Shown piece by piece: positions 45,350-56,310 of a stretch of DNA of 64,000 nucleotides. A program made the position numbers and the translations under genes. The notes under the pieces were generated by a model. It did no database searches and was not told where the DNA came from. It worked only from the letters and a program-made list of their open reading frames with translations. Source of the stretch: Dryocosmus kuriphilus (Eukaryota; Arthropoda; Insecta; Hymenoptera; Cynipidae); contig CM076195.1 in assembly GCA_038277395.1 (NCBI GenBank), positions 158,629,911-158,693,910 of the forward strand, read 5' to 3'. Each line of letters opens with the position of its first letter. The stretch's first letter is position 1.

Positions 45350-45530
45350 TTTGGCAAGAACCATAATTTTAACTGGTAAGCCTGTATTATGTTAATTTTG
45401 GCAAGATCTATATTTTACCTAGTGAGCCTATACTCTTGGCAAGAACCATATTTTACCTGGTGAGTCTGTGCTGTATTTTATTCTGTTTGGCAAGATCCAT
45501 ATTCTTACCTGGTGAGCCTTTTACTTTATT
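45350..45530 (+). repeat. Four-copy tandem repeat, about 40-50 bp
   Basis: Unit TTGGCAAGAaCcATATTTTAC followed by CTGGTGAGcCT; starts near 45350, 45400, 45437 and 45488, with spacing drift. Confidence 0.8.
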
Positions 45531-45699
45531 TGATTTTTTTAATTTACGGTATTTTACGGAGAGAAAAGACTTCGTTTCAAACATCGACTTATACTTATGT
45601 ATTAATAGTTGGCAGCTAGACGAGAAATCATATTATAATTCCATACTTTTCGCGCTTCGACGTAAGTTGGCGATATTGACATGCGTAACTCTCCGACCA

Positions 45700-45800
45700 A
45701 TCAGCGTCAATCTCCGTCAAGTCGTCCGCTTGACCGAGTCTATATATAGAACTGCGTGGCTTCTCTCGTTACTCTCTTCCCTGACTGTGACCCTAGAAGT
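45700..45800 (+). promoter_or_regulatory. TATA-containing promoter candidate
   Basis: TCTATATATAGAAC at about 45738 is followed 30 bases later by a pyrimidine-rich start-like tract (CTCTCTTCCCTGACTG). A CCAAT box (GACCAATCAGCG) lies about 45 bases upstream. The spacing fits a Pol II core promoter, as in many LTRs. Confidence 0.5.
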
Positions 45801-46889
45801 CGAACCTGCCATCAAACTAACCTGCCATCAAACCTGCCGTAAAGACATAGATTGTGCCGCGACTCGAACTCTGGTAGTACTCTGTTTATTCCTTGTGAAA
45901 CCTCTGTGCTCACGGCTATTAATTTGATTGTTTGATTTCCTTTTGCTGTTTCCTTTAAAATATATTGAGCCCGTGGACACAGCTTTTCCTTGCTGCCTAA
46001 ATTTGCTACCCCCCCCCCCCCCCCCCCCATGTTCCTTCACTATGTCTGAATTTGTTCCCCATGTAATTTTCTGGATTTCATAATATGTGCTTGCTGAATC
46101 TGTGATTTCCCCCCTTTATTGCTAATTATTTTACCCTTTATTACTGATTTGTTGCTCTATATTGCTCTGTGTGATGCCCCTTATTGCTGAATTTGTTGTT
46201 CTATATTGATCTGTGTGATGCCCTTTACTGCTGATTTTGTAGCCCTATATTGATATTTTGATGTCCCCTTTTGCTCTATGAATTTGTGTTGCCCTGAATT
46301 GCCGGTTTGTCCTTTATCATGAGTCATGGGTCATGGAGTGTAGGGAAGTGGGTCTTCAGATTTAGTATATTCGTCAATTCTTATGTCCGCGGAGTTCAAT
46401 TTTGTATGATAAGATTTCAGTGTTTCTTGCGTAGAATAAATTGCTATAACTTTTAAAATGAGTTTAACTGGGTGTCTTTTTCTTTTATGAACCTTTAGCG
46501 ACACGAACCACCCCCTCTACCAATTTGCGTCATGCCGTGCTAGCCGAGTAAATTTCCGGTACACTAAGTTTCAGGAAGTGTTTGAGTTTTTTTGAGTAAA
46601 TTTCATTGTTACTGAGTTTTTATTTTTGAGCTCTTAATCTGTAACCAGGTCGGTTGTAAATCCTGGTTAGGTTAAAGTTTTTCTTTGGTTGTTTGGTATT
46701 GAGTTTGTACGGTTGACCAAAGAAAGGTCTGGCGCCCGGGTAAAGTTTTGTAGTATCGTGTGAGAATCCTGAAATTTAGTGCCGAGGGGCCATTATTATT
46801 AGATTATTGAAAAAATAGTGTCACACCAGTTGCCAAAAAAGAACAAGAAAGTGAAAGATGTTTCTGCAGGGTCGAAATCGTCGTCATCC

Positions 46890-48721
46890 ACAGAAGTTGC
46901 CGTCCAATGCATCTGTTTCTTCAACAACGTGGAACATCAGTGCTTTTACAGAAACCTGGCTACATCTAGATATAGGAGAGGCGGAACTAGGCCTAAGCGA
47001 CTATTATATTTTTTCCTAAGGATAGAAGTGAATTTACTATTTCATGCGAATGATGGGGCGGAGTTTAGATAGCAGTAAGTAAAAGCTTATGTTGTAATCA
47101 GATTTTTGTGTCAGAAAGTTCACTTGAACAGATCATTGTCAAAAAAATTCACATTGCTCATACCGATTATATAATTAGCTCCATACATATTCCTCCCGCC
47201 TCCGCAGCTTTCATCTATCAAAACCAAGTCGCCACAATAAACAGTGTAGTAACTCAGTATCCCCTCGCTAAACTAATATTACTAGACAATTATAATTTAC
47301 CCGGAATTTTTGGATAAATGATGATATTGGCGTTGTAGTGGAGTCCGAGTCGTTCTGCAGAGGGGCTGTACTAATTTCAGACGAAACGATATCCGAAAAT
47401 TTTAGTAAAAGCTGCTACCGATCCCTTGGTTCGCTGTGATCTATATCATCCACCTTTTGAATTAAATATTAAGTTACCAAGTCATGCATCCTCAACGCGG
47501 AAACCTGCACTCTGAACTGAAAAATCTAATCCGGTTTAAAAAACTGCACATAAAAAAATTTTTAAAATTTTAAAACATAGCAAAATATGAGTTACTTAGT
47601 ACACTTCGGCTCAAATGTAGAAGGTTAAACGAAGCTCTGCATTCAGAATACATAAATAGTATTAAGAATAGTATAGACGACAATATAGCGACTTTCTGGT
47701 GTTTTGTAATCAGTAAAAAGAGTACGTCATCAGCTCCAAAACATATGATCCATAACGACAAAGAAGCGAATAATGATCGAGATATCGCCAATTTATTTGC
47801 TGAGTACTTTAAATCAGTTCACACGAAAAATATTGCTGTAGATAAAACAATTAATTATGATTATAATGTAGGACTGTCAAATCTAATATTAAATCCACAA
47901 ACAGTCTACGAAAGATAAAAAACTTGGACCCTATTAAGGGAGCAGGACCAGATGGCGTGCCTCCTCGTTTCTTTTTCGAAAGTGTCTCCGTGCTGTCAGA
48001 ACCCCTTAGTCTATTGTTTAACCAATCTTTCAGAACTGGTGTCTTTGCTAAACGTTGTAAGGACGCTGTTCTAATTCCTATACATAAATCTGGTCCTCAT
48101 CAGCAAATAAACAATTATGGACCAATACCTATACTTAATGTCGCCTCTAAAACAGTTGATAATATTGTCGCCAACTGTCTTCAAAATTCTTTTAATAATA
48201 TATTGGCTGACGAGCAACACGGCATTCTCTCTAAAGGGTCCACTATCACTAACCTCGCGGTTTATAGAGATTACATAACACGATGAATAGACTCGGGTAA
48301 TCAAGTGGATTCAATCTGTATAGACATTGCGAAGGCATTTGATCGCGTCGACCACAGTTTAATTTTATCTAAGCTAAAAGATTATGGAAGCAAAGATCCA
48401 TTGTTATTATGATTTGACTGCTATCTGAAGGACAGATCCCAGTATGTGAGAATCAATAAATATCTGTTAGACTGTTATTGCCCTAGCTCTGGGGTCCCTC
48501 AAGGATCTCAACTGAGTCCAATATTGTTTATTATTACATCTATACTGATGACTTAAAGTTGTATTGCATGATAAAATCGATCGAGGACGCCAAGTTTTTG
48601 CAACGAGACATAGTTAACAAACATTTGTCAATGGTGTCGAGAAAATAACATGTCTTTTAATGTAAGCAAACGTTATACAATTGCCTTCTCTCGCAAAATT
48701 TACAACATAGATTATCAATAT
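46890..48721 (+). pseudogene. LINE C ORF2, endonuclease and RT up to the PLE insertion
   Basis: APE-type endonuclease: NASVSSTTWNISAFTETWLH, LGLSDYYIF, then HTDYIISSIHIPPASAAFIY and LILLDNYNLPGIFG (the GD.N.P block with G to D-N change). After stop-rich sequence, RT: KIKNLDPIKGAGPDGVPPRF, FAKRCKDAVLIPIHKSGPHQ, LADEQHGILSKGST, SICIDIAKAFDRVDHSLILS (motif A), CPSSGVPQGSQLSPILFI (motif B) and a damaged YADD region near 48540, then NNMSFNVSK. The frame reaches KIYNIDYQY at 48721 and is interrupted by the PLE cluster. Jockey/CR1-like. It continues at 55681. Confidence 0.85.
48707..48721. repeat. Left copy of the 15-bp PLE target duplication
   Basis: ATAGATTATCAATAT. The right copy is at 55000-55007 plus 55674-55680, split by the foldback element. 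Confidence 0.8.
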
Positions 48722-50213
48722 TAATATTTCGATGTTACCAGTAAAACAATTGAATGGAGTAGGGTATGGCCTTTCTGGTATTTTAGTAGATATTAATAGA
48801 AGTAAAGAGAATAGTTTTTAATTACAAAAAGCATTATCCTCTAATTAGTGCTTCGTCAACGTTTCGACCACATCTTTGGTCCTTATCAAGACTAAATACA
48901 TAGAAAATTAAAAACATATATTAATGATTTCGATAAGTTTAGGATGTCAAACATATGTATAATTGACAATAGCTACCTGACATCATTCTATAATAGCGGT
49001 GTCTTAACTTTATTTATGAACAAATGTAGATAATAAAAATCCAACATTCTAAAACGAGTAATATCCAAAAGATATAAAAATTATTTTAAAGTCTCACCAT
49101 ATTCATTATGTATTTTTAGGTTAGGTAAAACCATTTTGGAATCTTTAATTCTGTGAATAAGAAAAAGGATTAAGGTTAAATAAATTTTAAACATTTAAAG
49201 CAAATAAAAAATTGTACTATATATTTTAGATATAAAGTTTAACTTACCAAAATTATTTTTGGAAAAAGAATTTTTATTTAATTTAGGAAACTAAATGAAA
49301 CACGTGTTGTGAGTTCTACATTTTGGCAAACTAAAATCAGCCATGAAATAATTATAAGATGGACTGAAAATAAGCGGGAAATTTAAAAAACCAAATTTAT
49401 ATATTTGCTTTAATAACGATATATATATATCACTAAGATTATCAATGTCAGTTCTAAAATTTATTGAATTATTACTATTTTGAATATGTATCATTTCTAA
49501 AACAAGCCTCTTTTTTAAATTTTGTTCTATTTCAAGAATTTTTACTTCTTTAAAGTCAAAACTGTGCTTAAAATCATGGGCATGCTGAGCTAATGCTGTA
49601 GTGTTTATAATTTTTAATTGATCTAGCATGTTCTATCATTCGTGTATGTAAAATTCTACTAGTTTGATCTATATATATACCATCACAATGGATACATTTA
49701 ACTTCATAAACTACATTAAATTTCAAATTAGTTGGTGTTAAAGTTTTCACAGACTTAAAAATTTTTTGTTGAAAAGTATTTTCAGGTGTAAAGATAATTT
49801 GTAAATTTGATTTTTTTTAAATTCTATAAAATTCTTCTTGAAAATTATGTATACAGGGCAAGGTGATAATCTTTTTAACTTCTTTTGAATCATTGGTTTT
49901 ATTTAAATTAATTTTAATAAAATTGTGTGACTTTAACGTCTTATATCTTTCAGCGATTTTCTTATTTAATAAATCTAATGGATACCCATTATTAAGTAAA
50001 GTATTTTTTACTAATTTTAAGTTTTCTTTATAATATTTTTCATGTGATAATAGAATTGCTCTATCAGTTAATGAATAAATTACTCCAATTTTGTTTGATA
50101 AACTATGGTTAGAGTAAAAATTCAAAAAACCTCCTGACCAAATTAGTTTCCTATATCAATTTGTAATAATTTTTTGATTTTCAATTTTAATGTTAAGATC
50201 GAGAAAGTGTATG
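48722..50213 (-). mobile_element. Penelope-like element copy alpha, inverted, 5' truncated
   Basis: Reverse-strand PLE. On its strand: NFYSNHSLSNKIGVIYSLTD and the rest of the RT C-terminal region (50150 to 49817), GIY-YIG domain (IYIDQTSRILHTRMIEHA-like, ALAQHAHDFKHSFDFKEVKI; 49690 to 49291), 3' region, hammerhead-like motif (48893-48855), terminal sequence to 48722. A TGA (50156-50158 on the + strand as TCA) replaces the conserved Trp of WYRK. It meets copy beta head-to-head at about 50213, giving an inverted junction. Confidence 0.85.
48855..48893 (-). ncRNA. Hammerhead-like motif, PLE copy alpha
   Basis: Reverse strand: TTGATAAGGACC, loop, GTGGTCGAAACGTTGACGAA. GGACC/GGTC forms helix II, GAAAC is intact, and the CUGAUGA box is degenerate (TTGATAA). 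Position downstream of the nuclease and orientation match known PLE terminal repeats. Confidence 0.5.
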
Positions 50214-51762
50214 CTATCAGCACAGTTTTGATTTTAAAGAAGTAAAAATTCTTGAAATAGAACAAAATTTTAAAAAAGAGGCTTTTTTTAGAAATGATAC
50301 GTATTCGAAATAGTAATAATTCAATAAATTTTAGAACTAACATTGATAATCTTCGTGATATATACTAACATTATAAAATTTTTAAAGTAAATATATAAAT
50401 TTTCTATTTTAAATTTCCCGCTTATTTTCAGTCCATCTTATAATTATTTCATGGCTGATTTTAGTTTGCCAAAATGTAGAACTCACAACACGTGTTTCAT
50501 TTAGTTTTCTAAATTAAATAAAAACTCTTTTTCCAAAAATAATTTTGGTAAGTTAAACTTTATATCTAAAATATATACTACAATTTTTTATTTGCTTGAA
50601 ATGTTTAAAATTTATTTAACCTTAATCCTTTTTCTTATTCACAGAATTGAAAATTCCAAAATGGTTTTACCTAACCTAAAAATACATAATGAATATGATG
50701 AGACTTTAAAACAATTCTTATATCTTTTGGACAGTTATAATTTAAAAATTAATAATTTATTAGATGATAATTCTACATATATTAAATTGCAAAAAGATCC
50801 AACTAATAATATCAACTGTCAACTTAAAAAAATTCTAAATGAATGGAAAGACAAAAATATTATTGATGATAATATTTTAAAATATTTATACTCAAATACT
50901 AGCATTGCACCTAAGTTTTATGGTTTACCTAAATTGCATAAAACAAATTATCCATTAAGACCAATTACTTCTTTTATTGGTTCACCTACTTATAATTTAT
51001 CAAAATATATTGCTAAATCACTTCAAAAAACAGTTGGTCATAATGAATTCTACATTAAAGATAGTTGGACTTTTAAACAAAAAATTAGTAATATAACAGT
51101 ACCAAAAAATTTTACAATTATATCATTAGATAATGTTTCTATGTACACAAACATTACTTGGGATTTAATTTATAAATCAATTAAAAAGCGATGGAATGAT
51201 ATTAAAAAACATACTTTTTTAACTTATAAGGATTTTAATTTGGCTTTAAAGCTCTGTTTGGATTCATCTTATTGTAATTTTGAAATATTGTCATGGATGA
51301 AGAAGAAATCAAAATTATTGATGAACTTACATACTACATTAAATTTTATTATCGATACATAGATGATACTTTAATTTCTTTACCATAAAATAAAATTTAT
51401 GATATTTTAAATAAATTCAATAATATAAATTATAAATTAAAATTTACTTTCGAAAAATCAATTAATGATAGCATAAACTTTCTCGATCTTAACATTAAAA
51501 TTGAAAATCAAATAATTATTACAAATTGATATAGGAAACCAATTTGGTCAGGACCTTTTTTGAATTTTTACTCTAACCATAGTTTATCAAATAAAATTGG
51601 AGTAATTTATTCATTAACTGATAGAGCAATTCTATTATTACATGAAAAATATCATAACGAAAACTTAAAATTAGTAAAAAATACTTTACTTAATAATGGG
51701 TATCCATTAGATTTATTAAATAAGAAAATTGCTGAAAGATATAAGACGTGGTTGAAACGTTG
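50214..51762 (+). mobile_element. Penelope-like element copy beta, chimeric fragment
   Basis: Begins inside a GIY-YIG domain (HSFDFKEVKILEIEQN, 50220), runs through the PLE 3' region to about 50733, then jumps into the RT (KINNLLDDNSTYIKLQKDPT) and continues to IAERYK at 51750, where it is fused to the GAAAC half of a hammerhead-like motif. RT motif B (QVSGLPMGSPLS) is removed by a deletion of about 70 bases at 51290 bounded by the short repeat AATAT. Stops shared with copy gamma: TAA at 51386-51388 after the palm and TGA at 51527-51529 in place of Trp. It is two deleted tandem pieces rather than one element. Confidence 0.82.
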
Positions 51763-51933
51763 ACGAAGCACTAATTAGAGGATAATGTTTTTTGTAAATA
51801 AAAACTATTCTCTTTACTTCTATTAATATCTACTAAAATACCAGCAAGGCCATACCTTACTCCATTCAATTATTTTACTGGTAACATCGAAATATTAATA
51901 TTATACACTGGCCTAAAACCTCATAACATCAAC

Positions 51934-54296
51934 ATGCAGAACTGTGGATATTATGAACATTTGAGATGTACGATGGGTCGAGGATTTGTCGGAGATATCA
52001 AGCATTGGAAGAATCTTGGTATAATCCTAGAAAGAAGGAAACTACAAAGGATTTTTCTACTTAACTGTAGGACTTACAATGTCATTCCGCAACATATTTT
52101 TAATTACTCTTATATTAACATTAGATGTTTCTCTAAAACTGTCCGAACCAAATTGAAAAATTCTATATTTCTTTTTAGTAAAAAGATTCTTCAACATGAA
52201 ATTAAACAAATTTACAATGATATAAAATTTTTTAAAACGAAAATTATTAACTCTTCTTCATATGATTTTTTCAAACAATTATGTATACAACATTTGCTTA
52301 CTTTAAAGAAGTTAATTTATATACATCTACTATACTAAATAACAAATTTGAAAATCTTAAAATTGCACAATGTCCTAAATTGATAACGGATAATAAGAAC
52401 TGGGTGGTGAATATCTCAAATAAGCAGATTCCTAACAGAGTTTTAGATATTCTTAGTCTAGGAGGAAAATTTAATTGTCCTTATTCTAATAGAAATTTAC
52501 CTATTGCTAGAATCATTACTAATGTTGAATATAGTATGCATAACATTCCTGTAGTAGAAAGAAACAAAATTAGAAGTAATTTATCATATTGGTGTCAGAA
52601 TTTAATTTTCAATAACAATAAGTTTTTTACTAATAATGTTGATTTTCATAACAGTGTGATGCAAACTAAGACTTTTATTAAAGAAAATAAAGATATAATA
52701 ATTAACGCAGATAAAAGTAACAAAACTGTAATTATGAATAGAGCTGATTATATTTTAAAAATTAATAATTTATTAGATGATAATTCTACATATATTAAAT
52801 TGCAAAAAGATCCAACTAATAATATCAACTGTCAACTTAAAAAAATTCTAAATGAATGGAAAGACAAAAATATTATTGATGATAATATTTTTAAATATTT
52901 ATATTCAAATACTAGCATTGCACCTAAGTTTTATGGTTTACCTAAATTGCATAAAACAAATTATCCATTAAGAACAATTACTTCTTTTATTGGTTCACCT
53001 ACTTATAATTTATCAAAATATATTGCTAAATCACTTCAAAAAACAGTTGGTCATAATGAATTTTACATTAAAGATAGTTGGACTTTTAAACAAAAAATTA
53101 GTAATATAACAGTACCAAAAAATTTTACAATTATATCATTAGATATTGTTTCTATGTACACAAACATTACTTGGGATTTAATTTATAAATCAATTAAAAA
53201 GCGATGGAATGCTATTAAAAAACATACTTTTTTAACATATAAGGATTTTAATTTGGCTTTAAAGCTCTGTTCGGACTCATCTTATTGTAATTTTGAAAAT
53301 ATAGTTTTTAAACAAGTTAGTGGTTTACCTATGGGTTCACCACTATCTGCCACTCTCGCTAATATTGTCATGGAAGAAGAAGAAATCAAAATTATTGATG
53401 AACTTACATACTACATTAAATTTTATTATCGATACATAGATGATACTTTAATTTGTTTACCGTAAAATAAAATTGATGATATTTTAAATAAATTCAATAA
53501 TATAAATTATAAATTAAAATTTACTTTAGAAAAATCAATTAATGATAGCATAAACTTTCTGGATCTTAACATTAAAATTGAAAATCAAATAATTATTACA
53601 AATTGATATAGGAAACCAATTTGGTCAGGACGTTTTTTGAATTTTTACTCTGACCATAGTTTATCAAACAAAATTGGAGTAATTTATTCATTAACTGATA
53701 GAGCAATTCTATTATTACATGAAACATATCATAACGAAAACTTAAAATTAGTAAAAAATACTTTACTTAATAATGGGTATCCATTAGATTTATTAAATAA
53801 GAAAATTGCTGAAAGATATAAGAATTTAAATTCACACAATTTTACTAAAATTAATTTAAATAAAACCAATGATTCAAAAAAGTTAAAAAGATTATCGCCT
53901 TGCCGTATATACATAATTTTCAAGAACAATTTTACAGAATTTAAAAAAAATCAAATTTACAAATTATCTTTACACCTGAAAATACTTTTCAACAAAAAAT
54001 TTTTAAGTCTGTGAAAACTTTAACACCAACTAATTTGAAATTTAATGTAGTTTATGAAGTTAAATGTATCCATTGTGATGGTATATATATATATAGGTCA
54101 AACTAGTAGAATTTTACATACACGAATGATAGAACATGCTAGATCAATTAAAAATTATAAACGAAACAGTACATCATTAGCTCAGCATGCCCATGATTTT
54201 AAGCACAGTTTTGATTTTAAAGAAGTAAAAATTCTTGAAATAGAACAAAATTTAAAAAAAGAGGCTTGTTTTAGAAATGATACATATTCAAAATAG
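51934..54296 (+). pseudogene. PLE-gamma RT plus GIY-YIG polyprotein, one frameshift and two stops
   Basis: N-terminal region: LGIILERRKLQRIFLLNCRT; frameshift at about 52300; then TIFIKENKDIIINADKSNK-like, NTSIAPKFYGLPKLHKTNY, FTIISLDIVSMYTNI (motif A), VSGLPMGSPLSATLANIVME (motif B), YYRYIDDTLICLP (catalytic YIDD). TAA at 53463-53465, then LNIKIENQIIITN, TGA at 53604-53606 (Trp expected), YRKPIWSGRFLNFYSDHSLS, NNGYPLDLLNKKIAERYK, KFNVVYEVKCIHCDGIY, IYIGQTSRILHTRMIEHARS and LAQHAHDFKHSFDFKEVK. Catalytic residues of RT and nuclease are present; coding is blocked only by these few lesions. Confidence 0.88.
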
Positions 54297-54856
54297 TAAT
54301 AATTCAATAAATTTTAGAACTGATATTGATAATCTTAGTGGTATATATACTAACATTATAAAATTTTTAAAGTAAATATATAAATTTGCTATTTTAAATT
54401 TCCCGCTTATTTTCAGTCCATCTTATAATTATGTAGAACTCACAACACGTGTTTCATTTAGTTTGCTAAATTAAATAAAAATTCTTTTTCGAAAAATAGT
54501 TTTGGTAAGTTAAACTTTATATCTAAAATATATACTAAAATTTTGTATTTGCTTTAAATGTTTAAAATTTATTTAACCTTAATCCTTCTTCTTATTCACA
54601 GAATTAAAAATTCCAAAATGGTTTTACGAAACATAAAAATTCAATGAATACGATGAGGCTTTAAAAAAATTTTTATATCTTTTGGACATTACTCGTTTTA
54701 GAATGTTGGATTTTTACTATCTACATTTGTTCATAAATAAAGTTAAGACACCGCTATTATAGAATGATGTCAGGTAGATATTGTTAATTATACATATGTT
54801 TGACATCCTAACCTTATCGATATCATTAATATATGTTTTTAATTTTCTATGTATTT

Positions 54857-54895
54857 AGTCTTTATAAGGACCAAAGATGTGGTCAAAACGTTGAC
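54857..54895 (+). ncRNA. Hammerhead-like motif, PLE copy gamma
   Basis: CTTTATAAGGACC, loop, GTGGTCAAAACGTTGAC. Same layout as copy alpha but with GAAAC changed to AAAAC and the first box further degraded, so it is probably inactive. Confidence 0.45.
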
Positions 54896-55007
54896 GAAAC
54901 ACTAATTAGAGGATAATGTTTTTTGTAAATAAAAACTATTCTCTTTACTTCTATTAATATCTACTAAAATACCAGAAAGGCCATACCCTACTCCATTCAA
55001 TAGATTA

Positions 55008-55670
55008 CACAGGCCGACAAATTTCAGAACTAGAAATCAGACATAGTGTGCCCGAAGGATTTTGGTACGCTGAATCCGAATCCGAGCTCAGAATTACTCC
55101 ATCACATCAGGTTTTCGAGATATTCTAACATAAATGTGCGAAAAACACTGTTCTTCACTAAATTTGAGGTTACTTCACGTCTCGAATCAATTTTTTTTCC
55201 AAAAATCGATGGCACAGTATTAAAGAAGAACTTGTACCCTTCAGAACTCATTTCTAAAATCTGAAAAATCTTTTTTTTTCGTTGAGATACCGATGATTGA
55301 AGTTTAGCAAAATTTTCAAAGCAAAAGCCTATAACCTTATTTTGCTTTGAAAATTTTGCTGAACTTCAATCAGCGATATCTTAACGAAAAAAAAAAGATT
55401 TTTCAGATTTTAGAAATGAATTCTGAAGGGTACACGTGCTTCTTTAATACTGTGCCATCGGTTTTTGGAAAAAAAATTTATTCGAGACGTGAAGTAACCT
55501 CAAATTTAGTGAAAAACAGTGTTTTTCGCACATTTAGGTTAGGATATCTCGAAAACCTGACGTGATGGAGTAATTCTGAGCTCGGATTCAGATTCAGCGC
55601 ACCAAAATCATTCGGGTACACTATGTCTGGTTTCTGGTTCTGAACTTTTGTCAATATTTGTCGGCCTGTG
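55008..55670. mobile_element. 663-bp foldback element with 319- and 331-bp arms
   Basis: Arms 55008-55326 and 55340-55670 are inverted copies with high identity, around a 13-base spacer; ends CACAGGCC and GGCCTGTG. Flanks TTA (55005-55007, 55671-55673). It lies exactly within the right copy of the PLE target duplication, so it came after the PLE. The arm sequence (CGCTGAATCCGAATCC, TCGAGATATTCT) is typical of a dispersed insect repeat. CAC termini and a 3-bp duplication would fit a CACTA-related MITE. Confidence 0.88.
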
Positions 55671-55680
55671 TTATCAATAT

Positions 55681-56310
55681 CGCATGAACGGATCTCTCCT
55701 CCAGGTAGTGCCAAACATTAAAGATCTAGGTATTATTTTCGATCGCTCTCTTACGTTTTCACATCACATAAATAGCGTAACTCCTAAAGCATCGAAAATT
55801 TCAGGATTAAGCTTCGTACTTCCAGATACATTCGACAAATCTCAACTTTAAAAACGCTATTTGTACCCATGGTATGCCCAATTTTAGAATATGCATTAGT
55901 ATTATGGGCTCCGTATTAGAAATCTTATAAGGACAAACTGAAATCGATACAAAAACGTTTTTTGCGGACGATTGCTTATAAATTGCGGATCCCTAAGAAA
56001 TCAGGTTACCTAAATACTGTAAATGAAATAATAAAACATGGATCCTTAGAACACAGAAGAACCGTCGCAGGTCCCATACTGCTTTATAAGTTGGTAAATG
56101 GCCACGTTGACAGCCCGGGGATACTGCAGCGGATACCATTCTCAGCACCGTTTAGAAGGACGAGGAATATTGCTTTGTTTAATATTCCGGACTATAACAC
56201 TGATTATGGTAAACACTCAACGTTGTCGGAAAACCGTACTTTTAATTTGATAAACAATGTTTCATACACTTGGATATTTTTAATCAGAGCATTAGTGAAT
56301 TTATAACTAT
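55681..56310 (+). pseudogene. LINE C ORF2, C-terminal part
   Basis: Continues in frame from 48721: RMNGSLLQVVPNIKDLGIIF, DRSLTFSHHINSVTPKASK, then after a frame break PILEYALVLWAPY, YKDKLKSIQKRFLR, and KHGSLEHRRTVAGPILLYKL, LINNVSYTWIF, ending near 56306. These are the thumb and C-terminal blocks (LG...D..L.F..HI; EY...W.P) of jockey/CR1-like LINEs. The original continuity with 48721 proves that 48722-55680 is inserted. Confidence 0.85.

Larger units (their letters stand above)
44976..46880. other. Inserted segment between LINE C ORF1 and ORF2, LTR- or promoter-like
   Basis: Not LINE-like. Contains a four-copy repeat (45350-45530), a TATA-box promoter (about 45740), a 20-base poly-C run (46009-46028), an AATAAA at about 46435 and TGGCGCCCGG at 46729, which resembles a lysine-tRNA primer-binding site. 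The arrangement TATA, poly(A) signal, PBS-like could be one LTR plus leader of an otherwise missing retroelement, but neither LTR boundaries nor gag/pol are identifiable. Confidence 0.35.
51763..54999 (+). mobile_element. Penelope-like element copy gamma, nearly full length
   Basis: Starts with terminal-repeat sequence (51763-51910; same as the inverted left end 48722-48875), then the coding region 51934-54296, 3' region, a second hammerhead-like motif (54857-54895), and the terminal sequence again, ending CTCCATTCAAT at 54999. This is the PLE plan of pseudo-LTR, ORF, pseudo-LTR. Together with alpha and beta it sits in LINE C ORF2 with a 15-bp duplication. Confidence 0.87.

Noticed and set aside
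55347..55714. Small open frames on both strands
   Set aside because: They are mirror translations of the two arms of the foldback element.
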